Shown one piece after another: positions 29,782 to 39,984 of a stretch of DNA of 64,000 nt. This DNA is from Pseudarthrobacter sp. C4D7. Its GTDB lineage: Bacteria; Actinomycetota; Actinomycetes; Actinomycetales; Micrococcaceae. The stretch is taken from positions 62,001-126,000 of the forward strand of contig NZ_JABFMW010000003.1 in assembly GCF_013359725.1 (NCBI RefSeq), written 5' to 3'. The position numbers and the translations under genes were made by a program. Every line of letters begins with the position of its first letter. Position 1 is the first letter of the stretch. The notes under the pieces were generated by a model that did not search any database, was not told the DNA's origin, and saw only the letters and a program-made list of their open reading frames with translations.

Positions 29782-30566
29782 AAGACACCTTCCGCTCCGC
29801 ACTCGCTGAGGCGGACCGGCCACTCGCCGGGATGTGGGTGTGCTCCGGAAGCCCGCTGGTCGCCGAACTCTGCGCCGGGTCCGGCCTGGACTGGCTGCTG
29901 GTGGACGCCGAGCACAGCCCCAACGGCCTCGAGTCCATCCTGGCCCAGCTGCAGGCCGTCAACGGCTATCCGGTCCACGCCATGGTCCGGCCGCCGGTGA
30001 ACGACACCGTGCTGATCAAGCAGTACCTGGACCTGGGCGTGCAGAACCTGCTGATCCCCATGGTCAACTCGGTGGCCGAAGCGGAGGCCGCGGTGGCGGC
30101 CACGCGCTACCCGCCGCAGGGCGTCCGCGGCGTTGGCTCTGCCCTGGCCCGCGCCGCCCGCTGGAACCGGGTCCCGGACTACCTGGCCCGCGCCAGCGAC
30201 ACGATCAGCGTCACCGTCCAGATCGAATCCACTGCTGCCGTCGAGGCTGTCGAGGACATCCTCGCGGTGGACGGCGTGGATGCGGTCTTCATCGGCCCCT
30301 CAGACCTCGCGGCGTCCATGGGCCTTTTGGGCCAGCAGGAACACCCCCAGGTGCGCGCCGCCGTCGACCACTGCCTCTCCGCCGCCCAAGCGGCAGGCAA
30401 GCCGGCCGGGGTCAACGCCTTCAACCCCGACACCGCCCGGCACTACCTCGCGAACGGCGCCGCCTTCATTCTGGTGGGGGCCGACGTCGCGATCCTGGCC
30501 CGCGGCTCGGAAGCTCTCGCCGGGAAGTACATCACGCCGGCCGGCGGCACCCCCGCCAGCTACTGA
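29766..30566 (+). CDS. hpaI: 4-hydroxy-2-oxo-heptane-1,7-dioate aldolase
   Basis: 266 residues. Class II pyruvate aldolase (HpcH/HpaI family) splitting 4-hydroxy-2-oxoheptanedioate into pyruvate and succinate semialdehyde. Recognisable segments are GMWVCSGSPLVAELCAGSGL, LLVDAEHSPN, VQIESTAAVEAVEDI with the metal-binding Glu, and IGPSDLAASMG with the metal-binding Asp. ATG 29766 follows GGGGAG and lies within the end of hpaH; the frame to 29709 is antisense-like extension. Identity is secure. Confidence 0.94.
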   Translation: MPFRIEDTFRSALAEADRPLAGMWVCSGSPLVAELCAGSGLDWLLVDAEHSPNGLESILAQLQAVNGYPVHAMVRPPVNDTVLIKQYLDLGVQNLLIPMVNSVAEAEAAVAATRYPPQGVRGVGSALARAARWNRVPDYLARASDTISVTVQIESTAAVEAVEDILAVDGVDAVFIGPSDLAASMGLLGQQEHPQVRAAVDHCLSAAQAAGKPAGVNAFNPDTARHYLANGAAFILVGADVAILARGSEALAGKYITPAGGTPASY

Positions 30567-30710
30567 CCGCCCACACCGCCGGCTCCGTTCGCTCCAGCAC
30601 AACTGTCCTGCGCACAAAGACAAGAGCCTGGACCGGCCCGCCAACCACACTGGGAGTAAGCCGCTATGCCGACCGGCTGGCGTCCTTGCCTACTCGAAGT
30701 GGAGTATCCC

Positions 30711-32120
30711 TTGGAAACCTATGATGCGCTCCTGGCGTCCATCGCTCCCGCTGCCGGCACCGGCCGGACCATTTTTGACCCGGCCACCGGCGAGGCGGTG
30801 GGCGACGCCCCCATCCACGATCTCGACCATTTGGAAAATGCCGTCGCCGCAGCCGTCGCGGCCCAGCCCGCCTGGGCTGCCCTGGGCCACGAGGCCCGGT
30901 CCGCCGCGCTCCTCAAAGCAGCCAACGCCGTCGAACGCTCCGCCGAGGAACTTGCCCAACTGCTCTCCCGCGAGCAGGGCAAACCTTTGAACGGCCCCAA
31001 CGCCCGCTTCGAAGTCGGCGCCTGCGTCGCCTGGCTCCGCGCCACCGCCGGCCTGCCGCTGGAACCGGAAACCCTCGTGGATGACGGCGAAACCCGCGCC
31101 GAGCTGCACTACCGGCCCATCGGCGTCGTCGGCGCCATCGGGCCGTGGAACTGGCCCATGATGATCACCGTCTGGCAGCTCGCCCCCGCCCTGCGGATGG
31201 GCAACGCCGTGGTGGTCAAGCCGTCCGAATACACTCCGCTTTCGGTCCTGGCCCTGGTCAAGGTCATCAACGAGGAACTGCCGGAAGGCCTCCTGGCCGT
31301 GGTGTCCGGCGACCGCAACGTGGGAGCCCGGCTGGCCGAACACCCGGCGGTCGGCAAGGTCATGTTCACGGGGTCCACCACGACAGGCAAGGCGATCATC
31401 AGGTCCTCCGCCGATACCGTCAAGCGGCTCACCCTGGAACTCGGTGGCAACGACGCCGGCATCGTCCTGCCCGACGCCGATCCCCAGGCCATCGCCCAGG
31501 ACATCTTCTGGGGTGCCTTCATCAACACCGGCCAAACCTGCGCCGCGCTCAAGCGCCTCTACGTCCACGAGGACATCTACGACGCCGTGTGCGACGAACT
31601 CACCAACGTGGCCAAGGCCATGCCGATGGGCAACGGCCTGGACGAAAACAACGTCCTGGGACCGCTGCAGAACCAGGCACAGTACGACGTCGTCGCGAAC
31701 CTTGTGGAGGCAGCGAAGGCTTCCGGAGCACGCATCCTCCTCGGCGGGAACCCGGACACTGACCAGCCCGGCTACTTCTACCCCACCACCCTCGTGGCGG
31801 ACATGGACAACGGCAACCCCTTGGTCGCGGAGGAACAGTTCGGCCCTGCCCTGCCAATCATCCGCTACAGCACCATCGATGAAGCAGTGGAGAAGGCCAA
31901 CGGGCTCGACGTCGGCCTCGGCGCCTCCGTCTGGTCCCCGGACCTGCAGGCCGCCCGGGACGTCGCCGCCCGTCTCCAGGCAGGAACCGTCTGGATCAAC
32001 CGGCACGGCGCCGTGGACCCGCGCATCCCGTTCGGCGGAGCCAAGCAGTCCGGCTATGGGGTGGAGTTCGGCGTCGAAGGCCTCAAGGCGCTCGGCGTCC
32101 CGCAGGTCATCAACGGTTAG
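30711..32120 (+). CDS. NAD(P)-dependent aldehyde dehydrogenase, probable succinate-semialdehyde dehydrogenase
   Basis: 469 residues from TTG 30711 (GGAG 6 nt upstream). ATG 30666, also with GGGAG, would add 15 residues that look non-coding. ALDH fold with the Glu in TLELGGNDAGIVLPD and the nucleophile Cys in NTGQTCAALKRLYV. Last gene of the homoprotocatechuate operon, 144 bp after hpaI. The aldolase product is succinate semialdehyde, so oxidation to succinate is the expected job. The NDAG motif is shared with broad-range ALDHs, so the substrate is inferred. The gap 30567-30710 shows no clear terminator. Confidence 0.82.
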   Translation: METYDALLASIAPAAGTGRTIFDPATGEAVGDAPIHDLDHLENAVAAAVAAQPAWAALGHEARSAALLKAANAVERSAEELAQLLSREQGKPLNGPNARFEVGACVAWLRATAGLPLEPETLVDDGETRAELHYRPIGVVGAIGPWNWPMMITVWQLAPALRMGNAVVVKPSEYTPLSVLALVKVINEELPEGLLAVVSGDRNVGARLAEHPAVGKVMFTGSTTTGKAIIRSSADTVKRLTLELGGNDAGIVLPDADPQAIAQDIFWGAFINTGQTCAALKRLYVHEDIYDAVCDELTNVAKAMPMGNGLDENNVLGPLQNQAQYDVVANLVEAAKASGARILLGGNPDTDQPGYFYPTTLVADMDNGNPLVAEEQFGPALPIIRYSTIDEAVEKANGLDVGLGASVWSPDLQAARDVAARLQAGTVWINRHGAVDPRIPFGGAKQSGYGVEFGVEGLKALGVPQVING

Positions 32121-32156
32121 GGTTGCCGGCCCGGAACTGCCCCGGTCCTGGGAGTG

Positions 32157-32555
32157 CTAGCCCATGGCCGGGGCAGCGGACGTGCGTCCGGCGAACTGCC
32201 GGCGTGCCCAGCGGGCGAGCTTCTTCCCCTTGCCCTTCCACCAGTTGTCCTCGTCCTGGTTGTAGTGGAAGCGGAAAACGATGGCCACCAGCACGAACAT
32301 GCCCATCACCACATCCACCCAGGACGACACCACCAACGCGATGAAGACCGTCAAGGCGTTGGCCATGATCGATGGGATGGCCAGGGTGCGGAACACAGTG
32401 CTGGCCACGAACCGCCGGTGCGACCTGGGGACGGACAACTCGCGGACCATGTCGAAGCAGACACAGACCACCACGATGGTCTGCCCGAGGGCAAGCAGGA
32501 TCTGCCCCGGCATAGAGCCGCTGAAGGCCGTCACCGCCTCCATTCCCGGGCTCAC
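32157..32555 (-). CDS. Small membrane protein of unknown function
   Basis: 132 residues. Not recognised. Two to three hydrophobic helices are visible (about 18-37, then 52-95 as a long hydrophobic pair), followed by a charged cytoplasmic-looking tail rich in Lys, Arg and Trp (NWWKGKGKKLARWARRQ). Starts at GTG 32555; an ATG at 32543 is possible. Convergent with the dehydrogenase and separated from the hspR operon by a strong terminator, so it is probably a single-gene unit. Confidence 0.6.
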   Translation of the reverse strand: MSPGMEAVTAFSGSMPGQILLALGQTIVVVCVCFDMVRELSVPRSHRRFVASTVFRTLAIPSIMANALTVFIALVVSSWVDVVMGMFVLVAIVFRFHYNQDEDNWWKGKGKKLARWARRQFAGRTSAAPAMG

Positions 32556-32598
32556 GGCCGGGCCTTGCTGTCATGAACTTTGCTGAGAACCTTAAACA

Positions 32599-32676
32599 CG
32601 GAAAACCCCCAGAACTTGCGGACCCACCGCCGCTGATCCGGCGATGGGTCCATTCAAGTTTCAGGGGGCTTTTCCG
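32599..32676 (-). terminator. Long hairpin downstream of hspR
   Basis: A 78-bp imperfect palindrome: outer arms CGGAAAA plus CCCCC pair with GGGGG plus TTTTCCG, a middle arm AACTTG pairs with CAAGTT, and an inner stem GGACCCA pairs with the mirrored GGGTCC. The minus-strand end reads CTGGGGGTTTTCC. Probable terminator of dnaK-grpE-dnaJ-hspR; its three-tier structure is larger than needed for termination alone. Confidence 0.7.
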
Positions 32677-32740
32677 TCACGAGTAGCAGGTACTCTATTT
32701 CGGCGCCGCGCCGGAACCCGGTACCTGCCTTGCCTGGTTC

Positions 32741-33166
32741 CTACTTGCCGATGGCCCGCGGCCGCCACACCACCATGGCCTGGGACCTGGGCCGGGGCCG
32801 CTGCCCGCGCGCCAGGCTCACCACGTCACCGGCGGCGCCGGCAGCAAAGATCCGGGAATCCACCGCCCGCGGACGGCGCCCCAGTTCCTCGGTGAGTTCA
32901 GAGATGCGGCTCTGGAGGGCAGCCACCTGGTTTTCGAGTTCCAGGATGCGCTTGATTCCTTCCAGGGACACACCCTCCTGGGACAGCCGCTGGACTTCCC
33001 GCAGCATGTTCACGTCCCGCTGCGAGTAGCGCCGCGACTTGCCCGGGGCGCGGCTGGGCTTGACGATGCCCAGCCTGTCGTACTGCCGCAGGGTCTGCGG
33101 ATGCATGTCCGCCAGCTCGGCCGCCACGGAGATCACGAAGATCGGCTGGTCAGCACTGATGTCCAC
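32741..33166 (-). CDS. hspR: Heat-shock repressor HspR (MerR family)
   Basis: 141 residues. N-terminal MerR-type winged helix: FVISVAAELADMHPQTLRQYDRLGIVKPSR (broken here by no gap) is the DNA-reading part, then YSQRDVNMLREVQRL and a coiled coil around 75-95. The C-terminal tail is basic and Pro/Arg-rich. HspR represses the dnaK operon by binding HAIR repeats and uses DnaK as co-repressor in Streptomyces and Mycobacterium. Two HAIR sites lie in front of dnaK here. Last gene of the operon, 15 bp after dnaJ. Confidence 0.95.
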   Translation of the reverse strand: MDISADQPIFVISVAAELADMHPQTLRQYDRLGIVKPSRAPGKSRRYSQRDVNMLREVQRLSQEGVSLEGIKRILELENQVAALQSRISELTEELGRRPRAVDSRIFAAGAAGDVVSLARGQRPRPRSQAMVVWRPRAIGK

Positions 33167-33181
33167 GGCTCACCTCCGCTC

Positions 33182-34153
33182 CTAGAGCCGGGCCTTGGCT
33201 GCCAGGCCCTCACGGACATCCGCCGACGACGTTGCCTCGGCGAACGCCTTGACCGCAGCTTCGGCATCCTTGTTGAGATTCTTGGGAACCGCGACGTCGA
33301 TGGTCACCAGGAGGTCGCCGGTGGCCTTGGACGTCTTCACGCCTTTGCCTTTGACCCGCAGGGTACGGCCCGACGGCGTCCCCGCCGGAACCCGGACCTT
33401 CACCTTTTCGCCGTCGATGGTGGGAACTTCGATGTCCGCTCCCAAAGCAGCCTCGGGGAAGGTGACGGGCACGTGGATGCGCAGGTTGTCGCCGTCGCGC
33501 GTGTAGAAGGCGTGGGGCTGGACGTAGACGGACACCACCAGGTCGCCGTTGCCGGCCGCACCGGGCTGGCCCTTGCCGCGGACACGGACCTTCTGCCCGT
33601 CCTTGATGCCGGCCGGAACGCGGACGTCGATGACCTCCCCGCTGGGCTCGCGCAGGCCAATGGTGGTCCCGCGAATGGAGCCGGCAAAGGAAATGCTGGT
33701 GGACGCGGTGCGGTCGGCACCCTTCTGCGGAGTCCGCTGGAACCCTGGCGAGCCGCCGAACCCGCCGAAAAGATCCGCGAACTCAGGCGGGATTCCGCCT
33801 CCGGCGGGGTTGAAGCCGCCGGCATGGCGTCCGGTGTTGCCGGTGAACAGGCCACCGAACATGTCCTCGAACCCGCCGTTGCCGCCGGCAGGACCGCCGG
33901 GAGCAAAACGCGCCCCGCTGCCCATGGCCCGGATGGCGTCGTACTGCTGGCGCTCGTCGGGATCCGAAAGCACCGAATAAGCCTCTGAGATGTCCTTGAA
34001 CTTCTTCTCGGAAGCAGCGTTCCCCGCATTCGTATCAGGGTGGTGCTGCCGCGCGAGCTTCCGGTAGGCCTTCTTGATATCGGCTTCGGAAGCGTCCTTG
34101 GCAACACCAAGGATCTTGTAAAAGTCCTTGTCCACCCAATCCTGGCTAGCCAA
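33182..34153 (-). CDS. dnaJ: DnaJ-class co-chaperone without zinc finger
   Basis: 323 residues. J domain (about 8-75) with the HPD triad in RQHHPDTN and the helix YRKLARQ, then a Gly/Phe-rich linker (about 85-150, GGFEDMFGGLF), then two C-terminal substrate-binding beta domains (GTTIGLREPSGEVIDVRVPAG onward). There is no CxxCxGxG repeat, so this is a type II/CbpA-like J protein although it occupies the dnaJ position of the operon. TTG 34153 has AAAGGAAA upstream; extending to 34309 would read through the palindromic element. It stimulates DnaK ATP hydrolysis. Confidence 0.92.
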   Translation of the reverse strand: MASQDWVDKDFYKILGVAKDASEADIKKAYRKLARQHHPDTNAGNAASEKKFKDISEAYSVLSDPDERQQYDAIRAMGSGARFAPGGPAGGNGGFEDMFGGLFTGNTGRHAGGFNPAGGGIPPEFADLFGGFGGSPGFQRTPQKGADRTASTSISFAGSIRGTTIGLREPSGEVIDVRVPAGIKDGQKVRVRGKGQPGAAGNGDLVVSVYVQPHAFYTRDGDNLRIHVPVTFPEAALGADIEVPTIDGEKVKVRVPAGTPSGRTLRVKGKGVKTSKATGDLLVTIDVAVPKNLNKDAEAAVKAFAEATSSADVREGLAAKARL

Positions 34154-34189
34154 TGGCGTTTCCTTTCTTGTACTTACTAAAGCTCTACA

Positions 34190-34290
34190 CGCTGCATGGG
34201 CCCCCGCCCCTACGCCGGGTGGCAGGGATCTGCGATCCCCAGCCACCCGGCTCCGATAGGCCCGATGCCACTCCCGGGGCCCATGCAGCG
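34190..34290. repeat. Palindromic element A between grpE and dnaJ
   Basis: Perfect 15-bp outer arms (34190-34204 and 34276-34290; CGCTGCATGGGCCCC and its complement) enclose a second hairpin with a 10-bp stem (34214-34223 with 34242-34251) capped by a 6-bp GGGATC/GATCCC stem and a TGC loop. The flank 34252-34275 contains AGGCCCGATGCCACTCCC. This flank and GCCCCTACG recur in inverted orientation in element B. The A and B stems differ in sequence but keep pairing. Confidence 0.8.
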
Positions 34291-34343
34291 CTCCGAGCTT
34301 AGTGGTCATCTCACCTTAGGTGACACGAACGCCGAACGCCGGA

Positions 34344-34446
34344 GCGGATGAGGGGGCCCGGGAGTGGCATCGGGCCTGCCGAAGCGTGGCGGCTTAGGTC
34401 CGCAGGACCAAGCCGCCACGCGTAGGGGCGGGGCCCCCTCATCCGC
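34344..34446. repeat. Palindromic element B, inverted copy of element A
   Basis: Perfect 16-bp outer arms (34344-34359 and 34431-34446; GCGGATGAGGGGGCCC and its complement) enclose a hairpin of 12 bp (34384-34395 with 34410-34421) plus a GGTCC/GGACC stem and a GCA loop. The segments GGGAGTGGCATCGGGCCT and CGTAGGGGCGGGG are the reverse complements of element A parts. Between A and B stands the small palindrome TCACCTTAGGTGA (34311-34323). No coding potential is seen in 34154-34463. Confidence 0.8.
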
Positions 34447-34463
34447 GGAGGCGTTGGGGTGAA

Positions 34464-35153
34464 CTACGCAGGTACAGCGACGATGACCTGGGCTGCGCGG
34501 AGCACGCGGTCTCCTGATTTGTAGCCGGAGCGGAGGACCTGGCTGACGGTGTCAACCTCGATGTCCTCGCCGGGCTGCTGGATCAGGGCCTCGTGGATGG
34601 TGGGATCGAACTCCACGCCGGTCTCGTTGATGCGGACCAGGCCGTAGGTCTTCAGCGCGTTCTCCAGTTTGGTGGCGATCGCGGCGAAGGGACCGTCGGT
34701 CAGGTCACCGTGCTGCCGGGCGGCGTCGACGTCGTCCAGGACCGGGAGCAGGGAGTTCAGGACGCCGATGACGGCCATTTCCCCTGCGACGGCGCGGTCG
34801 CGTTCAACCCGCTTGCGGTAGTTGACGTACTCAGCCTGGAGGCGGAGCAGGTCGTTGCGCAGTTCGGCTGCCTCGGGGTTGCCGGCTGATCCAGCCGGCG
34901 CCCCCTGGGCCACGGAGTCCTCGGCCGGCACGTCCACGCCGTTGAGAATCTCCTCGGCCTGGGCCAGCGCGTCGCCGTCGGAATCAGCTCCGGCCTGGGA
35001 ACCGGCCCCTGCGGCGTGACCGCCCTCGGGGTGCCGGGCCTGCCCGGTCACCGGGTCAACCTTGCGGTTGTCCCGGATGACCGGTTCGCCGTTCTGCCCG
35101 CGCTCCTGGCCGGCGGATGCGTTGTGCTCTTCCTCGTTACCGTGGTGCGGCAT
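34464..35153 (-). CDS. grpE: Nucleotide exchange factor GrpE
   Basis: 229 residues. Releases ADP from DnaK. An acidic, low-complexity N-terminal extension (about 1-85) precedes the long coiled coil (ELRNDLLRLQAEYVNYRKRVERD) and the C-terminal beta domain with the family ending FDPTIHEALIQQPGED. The start lies 3 bp after the dnaK stop. The long N-terminal tail is usual in actinobacterial GrpE. The 310-bp spacer to dnaJ is exceptional for this operon. Confidence 0.95.
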   Translation of the reverse strand: MPHHGNEEEHNASAGQERGQNGEPVIRDNRKVDPVTGQARHPEGGHAAGAGSQAGADSDGDALAQAEEILNGVDVPAEDSVAQGAPAGSAGNPEAAELRNDLLRLQAEYVNYRKRVERDRAVAGEMAVIGVLNSLLPVLDDVDAARQHGDLTDGPFAAIATKLENALKTYGLVRINETGVEFDPTIHEALIQQPGEDIEVDTVSQVLRSGYKSGDRVLRAAQVIVAVPA

Positions 35154-35156
35154 GGG

Positions 35157-37088
<1,932 letters not shown>

Positions 37089-37090
<2 letters not shown>

Positions 37091-37116
37091 TCTACTCAGG
37101 GCGCCGACGATGTCAA
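37089..37116 (-). promoter_or_regulatory. dnaK promoter
   Basis: On the minus strand a perfect TTGACA (37116-37111) and TAGACT (37094-37089) are spaced by 16 bp. It lies between the two HAIR operators, giving a start near 37082 and a leader of about 55 nt. A housekeeping-type promoter under HspR repression is the actinobacterial pattern. Confidence 0.8.
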
Positions 37117-37119
37117 TCC

Positions 37120-37146
37120 AAAGTTGAGTGGAAGCGGCTCAACTTT
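37120..37146. promoter_or_regulatory. HAIR operator 2 upstream of dnaK
   Basis: Perfect 9-bp arms AAAGTTGAG and CTCAACTTT with a 9-bp spacer, matching the HAIR core TTGAG-N9-CTCAA. It abuts the -35 hexamer. The centre-to-centre distance to HAIR 1 is about 53 bp, five helical turns, so two HspR dimers could sit on the same face. Confidence 0.9.
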
Positions 37147-37213
37147 GCGTGCGATGGTCGGTGGGACAGCCAGAAATCCCCGTTATTCCGGGCATTTGGG
37201 CGGGAGATGACGA

Positions 37214-37253
37214 CGGCGGCGCCGCAGTTCGCTGTGGGAGAACGGCGCCGCCG
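37214..37253 (-). terminator. Probable terminator of the small acidic protein gene
   Basis: Perfect 11-bp arms CGGCGGCGCCG (37214-37224) and its complement (37243-37253) around an 18-nt loop, 20 bp downstream of the gene. No T-run follows, so it may act as a weak or factor-dependent terminator. It also separates this gene from the dnaK promoter. Confidence 0.5.
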
Positions 37254-37273
37254 GGCTGCTTCAACGCTCCGTT

Positions 37274-37549
37274 TCAGTGCTCCGCGGGGCGGTCCCCGTC
37301 GGCCGCCTGGACCTGCCCCTCGGTCAGGCCCTCGCGGACGGCGCGCTCCGTCCGGGCGTCCCCCGCGGTGCCTGCAGCTCCATAGTCGCCTTCTTCGTAT
37401 TCGCCGTCCGGGGCGTCCCGGTCGGACTCGTTGAGGGTGCCGGCGTCGCCGTAGTCGCCGTCCACGTATTGCCCGCCTTCCCCCTCCAGGCCGGGCGCAC
37501 TGCCGCCTTTGCGGGGCTCTTCGGCTGCAATCTCAGGATTCTCGGTCAT
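37274..37549 (-). CDS. Small acidic protein of unknown function
   Basis: 91 residues. Not recognised. It is strongly acidic and Gly-rich with tyrosine-containing repeats (QYVDGDYGDAGT and GEYEEGDYGAAGT), no hydrophobic core and no cysteine, so it is probably intrinsically disordered. AAGGAG lies 9 nt before ATG 37549; the frame extends to 37591 without support. Located alone between the dnaK control region and an MMPL exporter. Similar short acidic proteins are common in Micrococcaceae but their role is unknown to me. Confidence 0.65.
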   Translation of the reverse strand: MTENPEIAAEEPRKGGSAPGLEGEGGQYVDGDYGDAGTLNESDRDAPDGEYEEGDYGAAGTAGDARTERAVREGLTEGQVQAADGDRPAEH

Positions 37550-37675
37550 GGTGCATCTCTCCTTTGAGGCTCCGCGTCCGTCCGGGCGCACTGGCAGTCT
37601 ATCGACGGGCCGGGCCCACCGACAGGGCTTCGGCGGCCGGCTTCAGGAGGACCGGATACGCCGCCGGAAACGGCT

Positions 37676-37706
37676 GTTGCCGCCACCGTGGAATGGTGGC
37701 GGCAAC
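37676..37706 (-). terminator. Probable terminator of the MMPL exporter gene
   Basis: A perfect 12-bp GC-rich stem (GTTGCCGCCACC with its complement) and a 7-nt loop lie 28 bp after the exporter stop. There is no T-run, but the stem is very stable. The rest of 37550-37733 shows no gene. Confidence 0.6.
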
Positions 37707-37733
37707 AGGTGCAGCACGCGGGGAACGCAGGCC

Positions 37734-39935
37734 TTAGCGGGCGGAGACTTCTTCCCGCGGCTCGATGCCGGGCTCCCGCGGCTTCACAGCGTCCGGGCCA
37801 TCCGCCCGGCCCAGCTTGCTGGGCCACCAGATCTTCGGACCGATGTCGTAGGCCAGGGCCGGGACCAGCAGCGAGCGTACCAGCACGGTATCCAGCAGGA
37901 CGCCGAAGGCCACGATGAAGGCCAGCTGCACCAGGAACATGATGGGGATGACGCCCAGGGCGGCAAACGTCGCGGCGAGCACCACGCCGGCCGAGGTGAT
38001 GACGCCGCCGGTGACCACCAGGCCCCGCAGGATGCCAGGCCGGGTGCCGTGCTTGAGCGATTCCTCACGGACGCGGCTCATCAGGAAGATGTTGTAGTCC
38101 ACGCCCAGGGCCACCAGGAAGACGAAGCCGAACAGCGGAACGGTGGCATCGGCTCCCGGGAACCCGAAGAGGTTGTTGAACACGAAGGCGGAGACTCCCA
38201 GTGCGGCCGCGTAGGACAGCACCACGGAGAGCACCAGCAGGACCGGGGCCACGATGGAGCGCAGCAGCAGCATCAGGATGAAGAGGATGACCACCAGGAC
38301 CACCGGGATGATGACCAGCAGATCGCGCTGCGCGGTGGTGTTGGTGTCCAGGGCGGTGGCAGTCACGCCACCCACCAGGGCGCTGGAATCAACGGCCTTC
38401 ACCTCGGTGCGCAGGGACTTGATGGTCTCCTCCGCTTCCAGCGAGTCTGCAGCATTCTTCAGCGTGGCGTTGATGAGGACCTTCCCGTCCCGGACGTCCG
38501 GTGCGGTGGGAGCGCCGGGGGCGCCGGTGACGGGCACGCTGCCGCGGCCCAGCAGGTAGGCCTCGCCCACGCCGTCGTCGGCTTTCACCTTGTCCAGCAC
38601 CTCCGCCGCCTTGCCCTGGTCCGCAACCACGACGGCGGGGCTGCCGCTGCCGGCGTCGAAGTGGCGGGCCAGCGCGTCCTGGCCGTCCACCGCGTTGGAG
38701 GCGGTGAGGATGACGTCCGTCTGCGGCACGCCGTTGGCTTTCAGCTGGAACAGGCCGCCGGCGGCGACGAGGAGCAGGAGGACCGAGGCCACCCAGACGG
38801 TCCTGGGCCGCCGCGAGACCAGCGAACCTGTGGCGCGCCACAGGCCCTTCTGCCCTTCCAGTCCGGTGACCAGCTCGGGTTCGCGTTCGTCAGCGGGGAG
38901 GAGCTTGGGCCGGAAAGGCCAGAACGCGGCCCGGCCCAGCAAAGCCATGAGGGCAGGCAGCAGAGTAAGCGCGGCGAAGAGTGCGCACAGGATGCCTGCG
39001 GCAGCCACCGGGCCCAGGGCCTTGTTGGAGTTCAGGTCGGAGAAGAGCAGGCACAAGAGCGCGATGATCACGGTGGCGCCGGACGCCAGAATGGGCTCGA
39101 AGGATGCTTTCCAGGCCGTCAGGACGGCGGCCGTGCGGTTGGTGGTGTGGGTGAGGGCCTCGCGGAAGCGGGCCACGAAAAGCAGGGCGTAGTCCGTGGC
39201 GGCGCCGATCACCAGGATGGAAAGGATGCCCTGGCTCTGCCCGTTGAGCTGGATCCAGCCGGCCTTGGCCATGCCGAACACCAGCAGGATGGCCGCACAC
39301 AGGGCAAACACCGAGGTCAGGAGCACCATGATCGGCAGCAGCAGCGACCGGTAGACGACCAGGAGGATCACGAAGACGGCGGACAAAGCCACGAGCAGCA
39401 GGATGCCGTCAATGCCGCCGAACGCGGCAGTGAGGTCAGCCGCCAGCCCTGCGGGACCGGTCACGAAGGTCCGCGCACCTTCCGGCGCCGCTTCTGCCAC
39501 CGTGGACCTCAGTTCCTTGACGGCGTCCTTGAGTTCCGCCGACGATCCGACGGGGACCACGAACTGCACGGCCTTGGCATCCTTGGACGGGATCGGGCCA
39601 ATCACCGCGCTGCCCAGCTTGAGGTTCTCGAGGTCGGTCTTGAGGGTGGCCAGACCACCCAGCTGCTGCGGGGTGAAGGCCTCGTCCTGCTCAATCACGA
39701 TGATGCCGGGGACCTCATCGGAGTCCCGGAATTTCGCCTGCCAGTCCTGGGCCTCGGTGGCCTCGGCACTGGCAGGGAGGAAGGATGCCTGGTCATTGGA
39801 GGAGACCTCCTCCAGGCGGCCAAAAGTGGGTCCTCCGACCCCGGCCAGACCCAGCCAGGTCAGCACCAGGACAACGGGGACCAGCCAGCGCAGCCAGAAC
39901 GGGACACGTTCCCGGGCCTCTTTTGTTCGTTTCAT
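37734..39935 (-). CDS. MMPL/RND family transporter
   Basis: 733 residues. Two repeats, each a single membrane helix, a large extracytoplasmic domain and a block of five or six helices (about 170-360 and 500-700). GAATDYALLFVARFREAL in the first block and LGVDYNIFLMSRVREESL in the second carry the proton-relay Asp-Tyr pair of MMPL transporters. ATG 39935 follows GGAAGG; frames to 40016 cross the operator. Divergent from a MarR regulator with one dyad between them, so it is likely a MarR-controlled drug or lipid exporter. The substrate is unknown. Confidence 0.9.
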   Translation of the reverse strand: MKRTKEARERVPFWLRWLVPVVLVLTWLGLAGVGGPTFGRLEEVSSNDQASFLPASAEATEAQDWQAKFRDSDEVPGIIVIEQDEAFTPQQLGGLATLKTDLENLKLGSAVIGPIPSKDAKAVQFVVPVGSSAELKDAVKELRSTVAEAAPEGARTFVTGPAGLAADLTAAFGGIDGILLLVALSAVFVILLVVYRSLLLPIMVLLTSVFALCAAILLVFGMAKAGWIQLNGQSQGILSILVIGAATDYALLFVARFREALTHTTNRTAAVLTAWKASFEPILASGATVIIALLCLLFSDLNSNKALGPVAAAGILCALFAALTLLPALMALLGRAAFWPFRPKLLPADEREPELVTGLEGQKGLWRATGSLVSRRPRTVWVASVLLLLVAAGGLFQLKANGVPQTDVILTASNAVDGQDALARHFDAGSGSPAVVVADQGKAAEVLDKVKADDGVGEAYLLGRGSVPVTGAPGAPTAPDVRDGKVLINATLKNAADSLEAEETIKSLRTEVKAVDSSALVGGVTATALDTNTTAQRDLLVIIPVVLVVILFILMLLLRSIVAPVLLVLSVVLSYAAALGVSAFVFNNLFGFPGADATVPLFGFVFLVALGVDYNIFLMSRVREESLKHGTRPGILRGLVVTGGVITSAGVVLAATFAALGVIPIMFLVQLAFIVAFGVLLDTVLVRSLLVPALAYDIGPKIWWPSKLGRADGPDAVKPREPGIEPREEVSAR

Positions 39936-39984
39936 GATGCCTTCCATCGGTGAGCAGGGGGAGTAGTATTTGTTCCAGCATAGA

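Noticed and set aside
34154..34309. Extension of dnaJ upstream to 34309
   Set aside because: It would translate palindromic element A; the J domain starts right after TTG 34153.
37509..39953. Plus-strand open frame of 814 codons across the MMPL gene
   Set aside because: Gln/His/Arg/Glu-rich antisense shadow; the minus-strand frame has clear transporter motifs.
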